Shown: in pieces, positions 1 to 9,640 of the stretch
How the letters are laid out: the number at the start of each line of letters is the position of its first letter
Position numbering within the stretch: the first letter of the stretch is position 1
Origin: Pseudothauera rhizosphaerae
Lineage (GTDB): Bacteria > Pseudomonadota > Gammaproteobacteria > Burkholderiales > Rhodocyclaceae
Direction of reading: 5' to 3'
DNA: 64,000 bases
NCBI RefSeq assembly: GCF_004801305.1
Contig: NZ_SSOD01000003.1
Location: 248,001-312,000, forward strand
Position numbers and translations under genes: made by a program
Notes under the pieces: generated by a model
What the model was told of the DNA's origin: nothing
Databases searched by the model: none
What the model saw: the letters and a program-made list of their open reading frames with translations, nothing else

Positions 1-27
1 CACCACCATCCACTGAAAGGTATCTTC

Positions 28-483
28 ATGAGCAAATTTACCATCCTCGCCCTCGTAGCCATGCTGATGACTGGCTGCGCATCCGTCGACATGGCTTCGA
101 AGGAGGCATCGGACAAGGCCAAACGCTTTGACCCGCCGAGTGCAGGGCAGGCCGGCGTTTATCTTTACCGGAACAGTTTTGCTGGCAAATCGCTGAAGAA
201 AGACCTGTGGATCGATGGCGAGTGCGTTGGAGAGAGTGCGCCCGATGTCTTTTTCTATACCGAGGTAAAGGGCGGAGAGAAACACAAGATCGAGACGGAG
301 TCTGAATTCTCTCCGAATGCGCTGGAATTAATGTTTGTTGCAGGGAAAAATTATTTCATCCGGCAGTTCATCAAGATGGGCGCTTTCGTTGGTGGTGCTG
401 ATCTGGAAGAAGTTTCGGAAGAGCAAGGCAAGGCGGATGTTGCGAAGCTGAACATGGCGCAGTCTGGGAAATGCGGTAGTTAA
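28..483 (+). CDS. Outer-membrane-type lipoprotein, DUF2846-like
   Basis: This is a 151-residue protein with a lipoprotein signal: a short hydrophobic stretch ends in L-M-T-G-C, so Cys17 would be the lipidated residue. The rest is a small soluble domain with the pattern of DUF2846 proteins (G-V-Y-L-Y-R near residue 44, then L-W-I-D-G, ending with a basic-aromatic strand N-Y-F-I-R-Q). The molecular role of that family is not established. The ATG at 28 has only a weak ribosome site, and its promoter lies off the left edge of the window. Family call moderate, lipoprotein call good. Confidence 0.75.
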   Translation: MSKFTILALVAMLMTGCASVDMASKEASDKAKRFDPPSAGQAGVYLYRNSFAGKSLKKDLWIDGECVGESAPDVFFYTEVKGGEKHKIETESEFSPNALELMFVAGKNYFIRQFIKMGAFVGGADLEEVSEEQGKADVAKLNMAQSGKCGS

Positions 484-561
484 TAACGGGCAGGTTGAGT
501 AACAAAGGGGGTGGGGTGATTTTTCTCAAAAGAACTCGAATGACCCACCCCTTTGGGGTTT

Positions 562-836
562 ATGTGGTTTCCGGTGAAGCTGCGCACCCGAATCAATCGG
601 GCTCTTGCCTGGGTAATCAGTGCCACGCTGATTTTCAATCCTCTGCATCCGGCGTTGGCCCGGAAATCAATGTCTTCTATGGTTCGGCGGTCGGAAAAAA
701 GGTCATCCGGAAGCTCCCGGATGTGATGGCGCAAGGATCGAGGCTCGGTGCCACCCGCGTGCAGAACAACATCCACGAACTCCAGGCGATGATCAAGGCG
801 GAGGCCGAGCGTCTTCAGCAGATGCAGCAGAAATGA
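562..836 (+). pseudogene. Small secreted-protein gene with an apparent frameshift
   Basis: The frame from the ATG at 562 reads a convincing export signal (basic start with K-L-R-T-R, hydrophobic core A-W-V-I-S-A-T-L-I-F, A-L-A cleavage site) but then becomes arginine/serine-rich and stops near 721-726. The frame two bases over is open to 836 and gives a sensible helical tail (N-V-F-Y-G, then L-Q-A-M-I-K-A-E-A-E-R-L-Q-Q-M-Q-Q-K). A single indel near 655-670 would join them into one exported protein of about 90 residues. Either the gene is broken or there is a sequence error. Function unknown. The overlapping minus-strand frame at 480-776 has no features of its own. Confidence 0.45.
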
Positions 837-904
837 TTTGTGGGCAATAACCCGGCTTGCAAGAAAAGGTCTGGCCTCTTTTCACTATTGCGCTCTCATG
901 CCTC

Positions 905-2119
905 TCAGATGGCACCGATCGGCAGTACGCTTACTCGCGTATTCAATGGCACCTCCGTTGCCACCGGCGCGACTACGGCGCCATGGCCTACGGGCATGCC
1001 CAGCGTGTTCAGGGCGGCGAAGACGCGTGTGGCGTCGCGGCCCGGTGCGCTGGATTTCTTGATTTCCACCGGGAACAGGGTGCCGTCCTGCTCGATCAGC
1101 AGATCGATTTCCCGCTGGTCCTTGTCGCGGTAGTAGTACAGCGGCGCGCGTTTGCCGTTGTGCCACCAGCTTTTCAGGATTTCCGTCACCACCCAGGTTT
1201 CGAACAGGGCGCCGGACATGGCGCCGGCTTCCAGCGTTTCAGGGCTGCTCCACTGGGTGAGATAGGCCGCCAGCCCGGTATCCAGGAAATAGAGCTTGGG
1301 CGTCTTGATGAGGCGTTTGGTGGTGTCGCTGTGCCAGGGGTGCAGCAGATAGACGAGCCCGGAGGCCTCCAGCACGCTCAGCCAGGCTTTGCAGGTGTTG
1401 GGGGCTACATCCACGTCGCGGGCCATTTCGGCCATGTTGAGCATCTGTCCGCTACGGGCTGCGGCGACGCGCAAGAAACGGGTGAAGGTCTGTAGATCGG
1501 CCACTTGGGTGAGATTGCGGATGTCCCGCTCCAGGTAGGTCTGCACGTAAGAGCCGTAGAACAGATCCCGGTCCAGTGCGGCATCGAGGGCCACGGCCGG
1601 AAAGCTGCCGCGCCAGATGTGCCGGTACAGGGTGAGCAGATCGGGGCTGGGCGGGGTGTCGTCGAAGTGCCGTGGACCCGGCAGGAATGGGCGCTGCTGC
1701 ACCGCTCTGCCGTGCAGTTCGGCCCACGAAAGGCCCAGCAGCCTGATGACGGCCACGCGGCCGGCCAGCGATTCGGTTACGCCCTGCATCAGCACGAAGG
1801 GCTGGGAGCCCGTCAGCCAGTAGTCTCCTGGCCGTCCTGCCGTATCGACCGCCATCTTGATGTGGGGCAGCAGGCCGGGAGCGTACTGCACTTCGTCGAT
1901 CAGCAAGGGGGGCGCGAAGCGTTGCAGGAAGAGCCCGGGATCATGTTGGGCCAGTTCCCGCAGCAGGGGGTCGTCCAGCGTCACGTAGCCCCGATCCGGT
2001 CGAGCCAGGGTCTTGAGGAGGGTCGTCTTGCCCACCTGGCGGGGGCCGGTGAGCAGCAGGACCGGAAAGTGGGCGGATGCCTGGGTGATGAAGGGGGCCA
2101 GGGTGCGAGGTTTCTGCAT
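905..2119 (-). CDS. ATP-binding protein, AAA_14 + DUF4143
   Basis: This 404-residue protein belongs to the widespread AAA/DUF4143 family. Walker A is G-P-R-Q-V-G-K-T-T (residues 25-33) and Walker B is L-L-I-D-E-V-Q (about 72-78). The C-terminal part has R-E-I-D-L-L-I and P-V-E-I-K-K-S, the pattern seen in the nuclease-like fold at the end of these proteins. Cellular role is generally unknown; they are often accessory genes. The start at 2119 gives the usual short N-terminus. An alternative ATG at 2149 lies inside a perfect palindrome. Neither start has a clear ribosome site, so leaderless or regulated translation is possible. It follows ettA on the same strand but a terminator separates them. 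Confidence 0.85.
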   Translation of the reverse strand: MQKPRTLAPFITQASAHFPVLLLTGPRQVGKTTLLKTLARPDRGYVTLDDPLLRELAQHDPGLFLQRFAPPLLIDEVQYAPGLLPHIKMAVDTAGRPGDYWLTGSQPFVLMQGVTESLAGRVAVIRLLGLSWAELHGRAVQQRPFLPGPRHFDDTPPSPDLLTLYRHIWRGSFPAVALDAALDRDLFYGSYVQTYLERDIRNLTQVADLQTFTRFLRVAAARSGQMLNMAEMARDVDVAPNTCKAWLSVLEASGLVYLLHPWHSDTTKRLIKTPKLYFLDTGLAAYLTQWSSPETLEAGAMSGALFETWVVTEILKSWWHNGKRAPLYYYRDKDQREIDLLIEQDGTLFPVEIKKSSAPGRDATRVFAALNTLGMPVGHGAVVAPVATEVPLNTRVSVLPIGAI

Positions 2120-2123
2120 GGCG

Positions 2124-2158
2124 ACGTCTAAAATGCAATGGCTTTGCATTTTAGACGT
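2124..2158. promoter_or_regulatory. Perfect 15-bp inverted repeat at the ATPase start
   Basis: ACGTCTAAAATGCAA (2124-2138) and its exact reverse complement (2144-2158) flank a 5-base spacer, ending five bases before the ATG at 2119. The arms are AT-rich and lack the following T-run of a terminator, so an operator or promoter element is the better reading. Each arm also contains TAAAAT, a passable -10 hexamer. Confidence 0.6.
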
Positions 2159-2181
2159 AAATGGCTTGCGCAGGCCGAGAT

Positions 2182-2205
2182 AAAAAGAGCCGCGACATGC
2201 GCGGC
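2182..2205 (-). terminator. Intrinsic terminator after ettA
   Basis: On the minus strand GCCGCG-CATGT-CGCGGC is followed directly by TCTTTTTA. This lies 45-68 bases past the ettA stop codon and is a classic rho-independent terminator. Confidence 0.85.
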
Positions 2206-2249
2206 CCCCGGGCGTGCGCCGTGCCCTGGGGCGGCGGCGGGCATGGCCC

Positions 2250-3914
<1,665 letters not shown>

Positions 3915-3973
3915 GGTGCGCAATCCGGGGTTTCGAAGGAAAGGCGGGAGGATACCACCGCCCGCGGCGGCGT

Positions 3974-6592
3974 TCAGCCGTGGGCGACGGCGCCGATCTG
4001 GCCGGCGAAGTCTTCCGCCGTCATGGGGCGGCCGAAGAGGTAGCCCTGGAACAGGTCGCAGCGGTGGCGGGCGAGGAAGTCGCGCTGGCATTCGGTTTCC
4101 ACGCCTTCGGCGACCACTTCCTGGCCCAGACTGTGGGCCAGCGCGATGACCGCGGCGGCGATGGTGCCGTCGGCGCCGTCGCTGCGGATGTCGTTGACGA
4201 AGCTGCGGTCGATCTTGAGCACGTGGACGTCGAAGCGCTTGAGGTAGGCCAGCGAGGAATAGCCGGTGCCGAAGTCGTCGATGGCGAGGCGCACGCCGAG
4301 GGCGCGCAGCTTGCCGAGCACCTCGGTGGTGTGCTCGACGTCGCGCATCAGCATGGTTTCGGTGAGTTCCAGTTCGAGCAGGGCGGGGGGCAAGCCGGTT
4401 TCTTCCAGTACTTTCTGCACCAGGCCGACGATGTCCTGGTGGGCGAACTGCTGGGCCGAAAGGTTGACCGCCACGCACACCGGTTCCAGGCCGCCGTCCA
4501 GCCATTCGCGCAACTGGCGGCAGGCGGTGCGCAGCACCCATTCGCCGATGGGCACGATGAGGCCGGCTTCTTCGGCGGCGGGCACGAAGCGTCCCGGGCT
4601 GAGCAGGCCCAGTTCCGGGTGCTGCCAGCGCAGCAGGGCTTCGGCGCCGGTGACGCGGCCGGAGGCGGCGCTGACCTTGGGCTGGTAGTAGAGCAGCAGT
4701 TCGCGGCGGTCCAGCGCCCCGCGCAACTGGTTCTCCAGCAGCAGTTCGCCGAGGGAGGCGGTGTTCAGGTCGGTGGAATAGAACTGGAAGCCGTTGCGCC
4801 CGTCGCTCTTGGCGCCGTACATGGCGGCGTCGGCATTGCGCAGCAGCACCGATGCGTTGCGCCCGTCGTCCGGGTACACGGCGATGCCGATGCTGGCGGT
4901 GACGGTGAGTTCGTGCGGGCCGAGGCGGTAGGGTTTGCCCAGTTCGGACACCAGTTTGCGCGCCACCGTGGCGGCATCCTGGGGGTGGTCCAGTACGGGC
5001 AGCACGATGACGAATTCGTCGCCGCCCTGGCGTGCCACGGTGTCGGTTTCGCGCACTTCGCCCAGACAGCGGTTGGCCACCTGGATGAGCAGGCCGTCGC
5101 CCACTTCGTGGCCCAGGGTGTCGTTGATGAGCTTGAAGCGGTCGAGGTCGATGAACAGCACCGCCGCATGGCGGCGGTTGCGCCGCGACTGCAGGATGGC
5201 CTGCTCCAGGCGGTCCTGCAGCAGGATGCGGTTGGGCAGGTTGGTGAGGGGGTCGTGGTGGGCGAGGTGGTGGATGCGCGCTTCGGCCGCCTTGCGCTCG
5301 GTGATGTCGGAGAAGATGCCGATGTAGTGTGCGGGCGAGCCGTCTGCGCTGAATACTGCGGTGATGGACAGCCACTCCGGGTACACCTCGCCGTTGCTGC
5401 GGCGGTTCCAGATTTCACCCTGCCACTGGCCTTCGCGTGCCAGCGTGGCCCACATCTCGCGGTAGTAGGTCTTGTCCTGGCGGCCGGAGCCGAGCACCGC
5501 GGGCGTGCGTCCGGCGATGTCGTCCAGGGCGTAACCGGTGATCTGCGTGAAGGCGGGATTGACGGCCACGATGCGCGCCTCGCCGTCGGTGATGGTCATG
5601 CCTTCGGCGGCATTGGTGAATACCGTGGCGTAGAGGTTGAGGTCGTTCTGCGCGCGGTGCAGGGCGTCGATGCGCTCTTCCAGGTCGCGGTTGGCCTGCG
5701 CGAGCGCATGGGAGGTGCGCCCGACGCGCAGCATCGCCAGCGCGAGATAGCCCGCCAGCGCGAGCGCCAGCACGTAGAGCACGGTGCGGTAGTTGTGGGC
5801 GTGGCGCGAGGCGCGTTCGTAACCGAGCGCGTAGCTGAGGTTGAGCGTTTCGCCCAGCGAGGCGGTGGGGATGGCGAGAATTTCGCGCGTGAGCGTGTCC
5901 ACCGCGGGCTTGCGCTCCAGCACCACGCGGCCGTGCAGCAGCACGTTGCGCAGGCGGTCGCGTTCGGGCCCCTGCAGGCTGTCGATGTGGTTTTCCAGAT
6001 CGCCCAGGCGCAGGGCGAGCTGGCGGCCGAGATCCATGTCGCCGTTGTGGGCGTGGGTCACCACGCCGCGCACGAAGATGCCGACCGGGCGGGTGTAGGC
6101 AATCGATGCGTTGGGGTCGCCCACCACGGCGTCGGTGGCCAGGGGCAGGAAGGCCAGCGAGTTGCGCAGCACCGCGTTCTCGCGCTTGAACAGATCGATG
6201 CGGCGGGTCTTGTGGGCCAGCGCGGCGCGGAACCCGGCGATCTCGTCGTGCACGCGCAGGTGGTCTTCCATGGGCAGGAAGGCGGGGATGTGGTCGAGCC
6301 GGTCGATGATGCCTTCGAGCGCGGCGACCGCGGCGACGATGGTGTCGAAGTCGGTCTGCAGTCCGATGCGGCTGGCGAGGATGGCGGCGTTGAGTTCGGC
6401 GTCTGCCTGGCGCAGCAGGCGCAGTTCGCGGCTGTATTCCTGGTGGGCGCGCGTGTCGATGGCGTCGGCCTGCAGGAAGAGCCAGCTCAGCAGGCTGGCG
6501 GCCGCGGCGATGGCGGCGAGCGTCCACACGAAGCGGGAGCGTGCCACACCGAGGATGGCGCGCTCGGGCGAGGGGCGTGACGCAGCGCTCAT
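3974..6592 (-). CDS. DAHL-PAS-GGDEF-EAL membrane protein
   Basis: This 872-residue protein probably both makes and degrades c-di-GMP. An N-terminal membrane helix (about residues 20-42) and a second near 260-280 bracket a mostly helical periplasmic region typical of DAHL sensors. A cytoplasmic PAS domain follows (about 310-430). The GGDEF domain has an intact Q-G-G-D-E-F. The EAL domain keeps E-A-L-L-R-W, E-L-T-E-T and D-D-F-G-T-G-Y-S-S-L, so both active sites look functional. The ATG at 6592 overlaps the stop codon of the di-heme peroxidase gene as ATGA, so the two are translationally coupled. That suggests, but does not show, that the sensor and peroxidase share a stimulus. Confidence 0.92.
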   Translation of the reverse strand: MSAASRPSPERAILGVARSRFVWTLAAIAAAASLLSWLFLQADAIDTRAHQEYSRELRLLRQADAELNAAILASRIGLQTDFDTIVAAVAALEGIIDRLDHIPAFLPMEDHLRVHDEIAGFRAALAHKTRRIDLFKRENAVLRNSLAFLPLATDAVVGDPNASIAYTRPVGIFVRGVVTHAHNGDMDLGRQLALRLGDLENHIDSLQGPERDRLRNVLLHGRVVLERKPAVDTLTREILAIPTASLGETLNLSYALGYERASRHAHNYRTVLYVLALALAGYLALAMLRVGRTSHALAQANRDLEERIDALHRAQNDLNLYATVFTNAAEGMTITDGEARIVAVNPAFTQITGYALDDIAGRTPAVLGSGRQDKTYYREMWATLAREGQWQGEIWNRRSNGEVYPEWLSITAVFSADGSPAHYIGIFSDITERKAAEARIHHLAHHDPLTNLPNRILLQDRLEQAILQSRRNRRHAAVLFIDLDRFKLINDTLGHEVGDGLLIQVANRCLGEVRETDTVARQGGDEFVIVLPVLDHPQDAATVARKLVSELGKPYRLGPHELTVTASIGIAVYPDDGRNASVLLRNADAAMYGAKSDGRNGFQFYSTDLNTASLGELLLENQLRGALDRRELLLYYQPKVSAASGRVTGAEALLRWQHPELGLLSPGRFVPAAEEAGLIVPIGEWVLRTACRQLREWLDGGLEPVCVAVNLSAQQFAHQDIVGLVQKVLEETGLPPALLELELTETMLMRDVEHTTEVLGKLRALGVRLAIDDFGTGYSSLAYLKRFDVHVLKIDRSFVNDIRSDGADGTIAAAVIALAHSLGQEVVAEGVETECQRDFLARHRCDLFQGYLFGRPMTAEDFAGQIGAVAHG

Positions 6593-7626
6593 TTCAGCGG
6601 CTCGCCGCGCCATGTGCCGGTGAGGGTGTGCAGGAAGGCGACGATGAGCTGGCGGTCTTCGTCGGTGAGCGTGCGGCCGAGCTGGTAGCGCGCCATGATG
6701 TCCACGGCCTCTTCCAGCGTGGCGGCGCCGGCATCGTGGAAGTAGGGGGCGGTGAGCGCCACGTTGCGCAGGCTGGGCACCTTGAACACGTGGCGGTCGG
6801 TTTCCTCGCCGGTGACGTTGTAGCGTCCCAGGTCGGCCTCGGTCGGCTCGCCGCGGTCGGCGAAGTAGTCGCCCACCACGCCGAAACGCTGGAACAGGTT
6901 GCCGCCCACGTTCACGCCCTGGTGGCAGCTCGCGCAGCCCAGGTTCTTGAAGCGTGCGTAGCCTTCCCGTTCATCGGCGCTGAGTACGTCGGCTTCGCCG
7001 CGCAGGTGGCGGTCGAAACGGGAATCGGGAGTGATCAGCGTGCGTTCGAAGTGCGCGATGGCGTCGGCCACGGTTTCCGCCGCGATGCGCTGCCCCGGGT
7101 AGTGGCGCGCGAAGGCGGCGCGGTAGTCCTCGTGGGCGGACAGGCGGGCGACGACTTCGTCCCAGTTCGAGGCCATCTCCACCGGGTTGTGGATGGGGCC
7201 GGCGACCTGCTCCGTCAGCGTGGCCGCGCGACCGTCCCAGAACTGCACGAAATTGAAGCGGGTGTTGAAGATGGTGGGGGTATTGATCACGCCTTCCGCG
7301 TCGCCGACGCCGCGCGAGCGCGGCAGCCCGTCCATGCCCCCGCGGTCGAGCGGGTGGCAGCTCGCACAGGAAATGCTCCGGTCGTGGGACAGCAGGGGGT
7401 CGTGGAAGAGCCGTTCGCCCAGCGCTGCACGCCCGCTGTCCACCGCTTCGGCCATGCGCGGTAGCGGGGAAATGGGTTCCAGGCGGCGCACCGCGTCGGA
7501 CATGGGCGGCGTGGTGGCCGGCGGAATCGACGCGGGCGGGGATTCGCGCCAGGTCAGAAAGACGAGCGCCGCGGCAAAGGCCGACAGGAGTGCGGCAATG
7601 GCGAGATGGGGGCTGCGAGGGATCAC
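6589..7626 (-). CDS. Di-heme cytochrome c peroxidase family protein
   Basis: This 345-residue exported protein has an N-terminal membrane/signal segment (residues 8-26) and two C-A-S-C-H heme c sites (Cys87/Cys90/His91 and Cys231/Cys234/His235). Spacing and length fit bacterial di-heme peroxidases, which reduce hydrogen peroxide in the periplasm with electrons from small cytochromes or cupredoxins. Family motifs present include L-F-H-D-P-L-L-S before the first heme, N-T-P-T-I-F-N, and V-P-S-L-R-N-V-A-L-T-A-P-Y-F-H-D-G-like text near the C-terminus. It is the first gene of a two-gene unit with the downstream c-di-GMP protein (4-base overlap). Related di-heme enzymes such as MauG-like proteins cannot be excluded. 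Confidence 0.88.
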   Translation of the reverse strand: MIPRSPHLAIAALLSAFAAALVFLTWRESPPASIPPATTPPMSDAVRRLEPISPLPRMAEAVDSGRAALGERLFHDPLLSHDRSISCASCHPLDRGGMDGLPRSRGVGDAEGVINTPTIFNTRFNFVQFWDGRAATLTEQVAGPIHNPVEMASNWDEVVARLSAHEDYRAAFARHYPGQRIAAETVADAIAHFERTLITPDSRFDRHLRGEADVLSADEREGYARFKNLGCASCHQGVNVGGNLFQRFGVVGDYFADRGEPTEADLGRYNVTGEETDRHVFKVPSLRNVALTAPYFHDAGAATLEEAVDIMARYQLGRTLTDEDRQLIVAFLHTLTGTWRGEPLK

Positions 7627-7789
7627 CGGCGAATCATATCCTTGACCGACTCACCATTCTTGAGGCGTATCAAGGAAATTGACCCCGACGCCGGTGAGGC
7701 GGCCGGTATTCTACCCGCTGCCGGTGATTGCGCTCAGTGTGGGCTGCCCATTGCGGGGCGTTGCGCCGGGCGTGGCGGGAGAGGGCGAT

Positions 7790-8566
7790 TCAGCGTTCGA
7801 CGAAGGCGCGTTCGATGACGTAGTCGCCGGGTTCGCCGATGCGCGGCGAGATGAGGAAGCCGTGCCGGTCGAGCAGTTCGCAGCAGTCCTGCAGCATGGC
7901 CGGGCTGCCGCAGATCATCGCGCGGTCGTGGGCAGGATCGAGCCGGGGCAGGCCGAGCTCGTCATTGAGCTTGCCGCTGTCGAGCAGTTCGGTGAGCCGG
8001 CCCTGGTTGCGGAAGGGTTCCCGGGTCACGGTGGGGTAGTAGAGCAGCTTCTCGCGCACCGCGTCGCCGAAGAATTCGTTCTGCGGCAGCATCTCGGTGA
8101 TGAAGTCGGCGTAGGCCAGTTCGGACACGTAGCGCACACCGTGGATCAGCACCACCTTCTCGAAGCGTTCGTAGGTTTCCGGGTCCTGGATCACGCTCAG
8201 GAAAGGGGCGAGGCCGGTGCCGGTGGCGAGCAGGTAGAGACGCTTGCCCGGGTTGAGATCGTGCAGCACCAGCGTGCCGGTGGGCTTCTTGCTGACGACG
8301 ATGGGGTCGCCTTCGCGCAGGTGCTGCAGGCGCGAGGTGAGCGGGCCGTTGGGCACCTTGATGCTGAAGAATTCGAGATGTTCCTCGTAGTTGGGGCTGG
8401 CGATGCTGTAGGCACGGGTGAGCGGACGGCCATCGACCTCCAGCCCGATCATCACGAACTGGCCGTTCTCGAAACGCAGGCCGGGATTGCGGGTGGTGCG
8501 GAAGCTGAACAGCGTGTCGTTCCAGTGGTGCACGCTGATGACGCGTTCGGTGGCGAGGTTGCTCAT
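7790..8566 (-). CDS. fpr: Ferredoxin-NADP(+) reductase, Fpr type
   Basis: This 258-residue flavoprotein has the FAD-binding R-A-Y-S-I-A-S-P motif, the NADP-binding G-T-G-L-A-P-F, and a C-terminal E-R-A-F-V-E-R tail of the short bacterial FNR subclass (Azotobacter/Pseudomonas Fpr). It shuttles electrons between NADPH and ferredoxin or flavodoxin, supporting Fe-S repair and oxidative stress defence. It is transcribed divergently from a LysR regulator 105 bases away, the arrangement seen for finR/fpr in Pseudomonas. The ATG at 8566 gives the family-typical start M-S-N-L-A-T-E-R. Confidence 0.93.
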   Translation of the reverse strand: MSNLATERVISVHHWNDTLFSFRTTRNPGLRFENGQFVMIGLEVDGRPLTRAYSIASPNYEEHLEFFSIKVPNGPLTSRLQHLREGDPIVVSKKPTGTLVLHDLNPGKRLYLLATGTGLAPFLSVIQDPETYERFEKVVLIHGVRYVSELAYADFITEMLPQNEFFGDAVREKLLYYPTVTREPFRNQGRLTELLDSGKLNDELGLPRLDPAHDRAMICGSPAMLQDCCELLDRHGFLISPRIGEPGDYVIERAFVER

Positions 8567-8671
8567 GACGGGTTGTGCTCTGGTTCGGGAATTCGGATCG
8601 CGTGGAATTCTAGGCCCCATCGCATATCTGTTTGATGGATAATTCGCGTATCCCATAGTTGCTGAATCGAT
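8567..8671. promoter_or_regulatory. Divergent fpr / LysR-regulator promoter region
   Basis: This 105-base spacer is more AT-rich than its surroundings, with short dyads around GGGAATTCGG and ATCTGTTTGATGGAT that could hold a T-N11-A LysR box. I cannot assign exact operator or promoter hexamers with confidence. Confidence 0.5.
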
Positions 8672-9598
8672 ATGCGTTTCACGCTGCGCCAGATCGAGGT
8701 TTTCGTGGCCATCGCCCGCGGCGAGAACGTCTCCCGCGCGGCCGAGGCGCTGGCCCTGTCCCAGTCGGCCACCAGCGCGGCGCTGGCCGAGCTGGAGCAC
8801 CAGTTCGGGCGGCCGCTGTTCGACCGCGTGGGCAAGCGCCTGCGGCTCAACGAACTCGGCCGCCAGTTGCTGCCGCGGGCGGTGGAACTGCTCGATCGCG
8901 CGCAGGAACTGGAAGCGCTGCTGCGCGCGGACGATGCTCCCGGCAGCCTGAAGGTGGGCGCGACACTGACCATCGGCAACTATCTCGCGCCGCTGATCAT
9001 GGCCGACTACCTGCAGCGCCATCCGGCCGGGCAGGTGGCGCTCACCGTACACAACACCGCCACCATCGTTGCCCAGGTGGCGCGCTACGAGATCGATCTG
9101 GGCCTGATCGAGGGCCGGGCGGACGCCCCGGAGCTGGAGGTGGAGCCCTGGGTGGAGGACGAGCTGGTGCCGTTCTGCGCGCCCACCCATGCACTCGCCG
9201 GGCGGGCCACGGTGAGCCTGGAAGAGCTGGCGCGCGAGGCCTGGATCCTGCGCGAGCGCGGCTCCGGCACGCGCGAAACCCTGGAGCAGGCGCTGCGCCA
9301 TTGGCCGGACGGCCTGCAGGTGCGCCTGGAACTGGAACACACCGAAGCGATCAAGCGCGCGGTGGAAAGCGGGCTGGGCATCGGCTGCATCTCGCGGCTG
9401 GCGCTGCGCGACGCCTTCCGCCGCGGCAGCCTGGTAGCGCTGGAGGCGCCTGAGCTCGACCTGGCCCGCCGCTTCAACTTCGTCTGGCACCGCGGCAAGT
9501 ACCACACCGCGGCGATCCGCGCCTTCCTCGACGCGTGCCGGCGCATGACCGCCGGCGCACGCCACAGCCACGAGATTCCGCTGCCGCCGGTGAAGTGA
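8672..9598 (+). CDS. LysR-family regulator, FinR-like
   Basis: This 308-residue regulator has an N-terminal winged helix-turn-helix (L-R-Q-I-E-V-F-V-A-I-A, then S-R-A-A-E-A-L-A-L-S-Q-S-A-T-S), a linker helix, and a two-lobe effector domain with the V-E-S-G-L-G-I-G hinge. By position, opposite fpr, and by length, it is a candidate FinR: in Pseudomonas that protein activates fpr under superoxide stress and also autoregulates. The functional assignment rests on context, not on a diagnostic motif. Confidence 0.9.
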   Translation: MRFTLRQIEVFVAIARGENVSRAAEALALSQSATSAALAELEHQFGRPLFDRVGKRLRLNELGRQLLPRAVELLDRAQELEALLRADDAPGSLKVGATLTIGNYLAPLIMADYLQRHPAGQVALTVHNTATIVAQVARYEIDLGLIEGRADAPELEVEPWVEDELVPFCAPTHALAGRATVSLEELAREAWILRERGSGTRETLEQALRHWPDGLQVRLELEHTEAIKRAVESGLGIGCISRLALRDAFRRGSLVALEAPELDLARRFNFVWHRGKYHTAAIRAFLDACRRMTAGARHSHEIPLPPVK

Positions 9599-9603
9599 GG
9601 AGG

Positions 9604-9640
9604 AGCCGGCGCGCCGGCCCGTAGGCCGGACGGCTTTGTT
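9604..9640 (+). terminator. GC-rich hairpin between convergent genes
   Basis: AGCCG (9604-9608) pairs with CGGCT (9631-9635) around an inner CCGGCC-CGTA-GGCCGG stem, followed by TTTGTT on the plus strand. It sits just after the LysR gene and runs into the 3' end of the convergent glucan synthase gene. Confidence 0.6.

Noticed and set aside
480-776. Minus-strand 98-codon frame
   Set aside because: Overlaps the signal-peptide remnant on the other strand, with no recognisable features.
3980-6580. An 866-codon open frame on the plus strand
   Set aside because: It is fully antisense to the GGDEF-EAL gene, has no domain, and its glycine/valine/histidine/arginine bias is typical of reverse frames in GC-rich genes.
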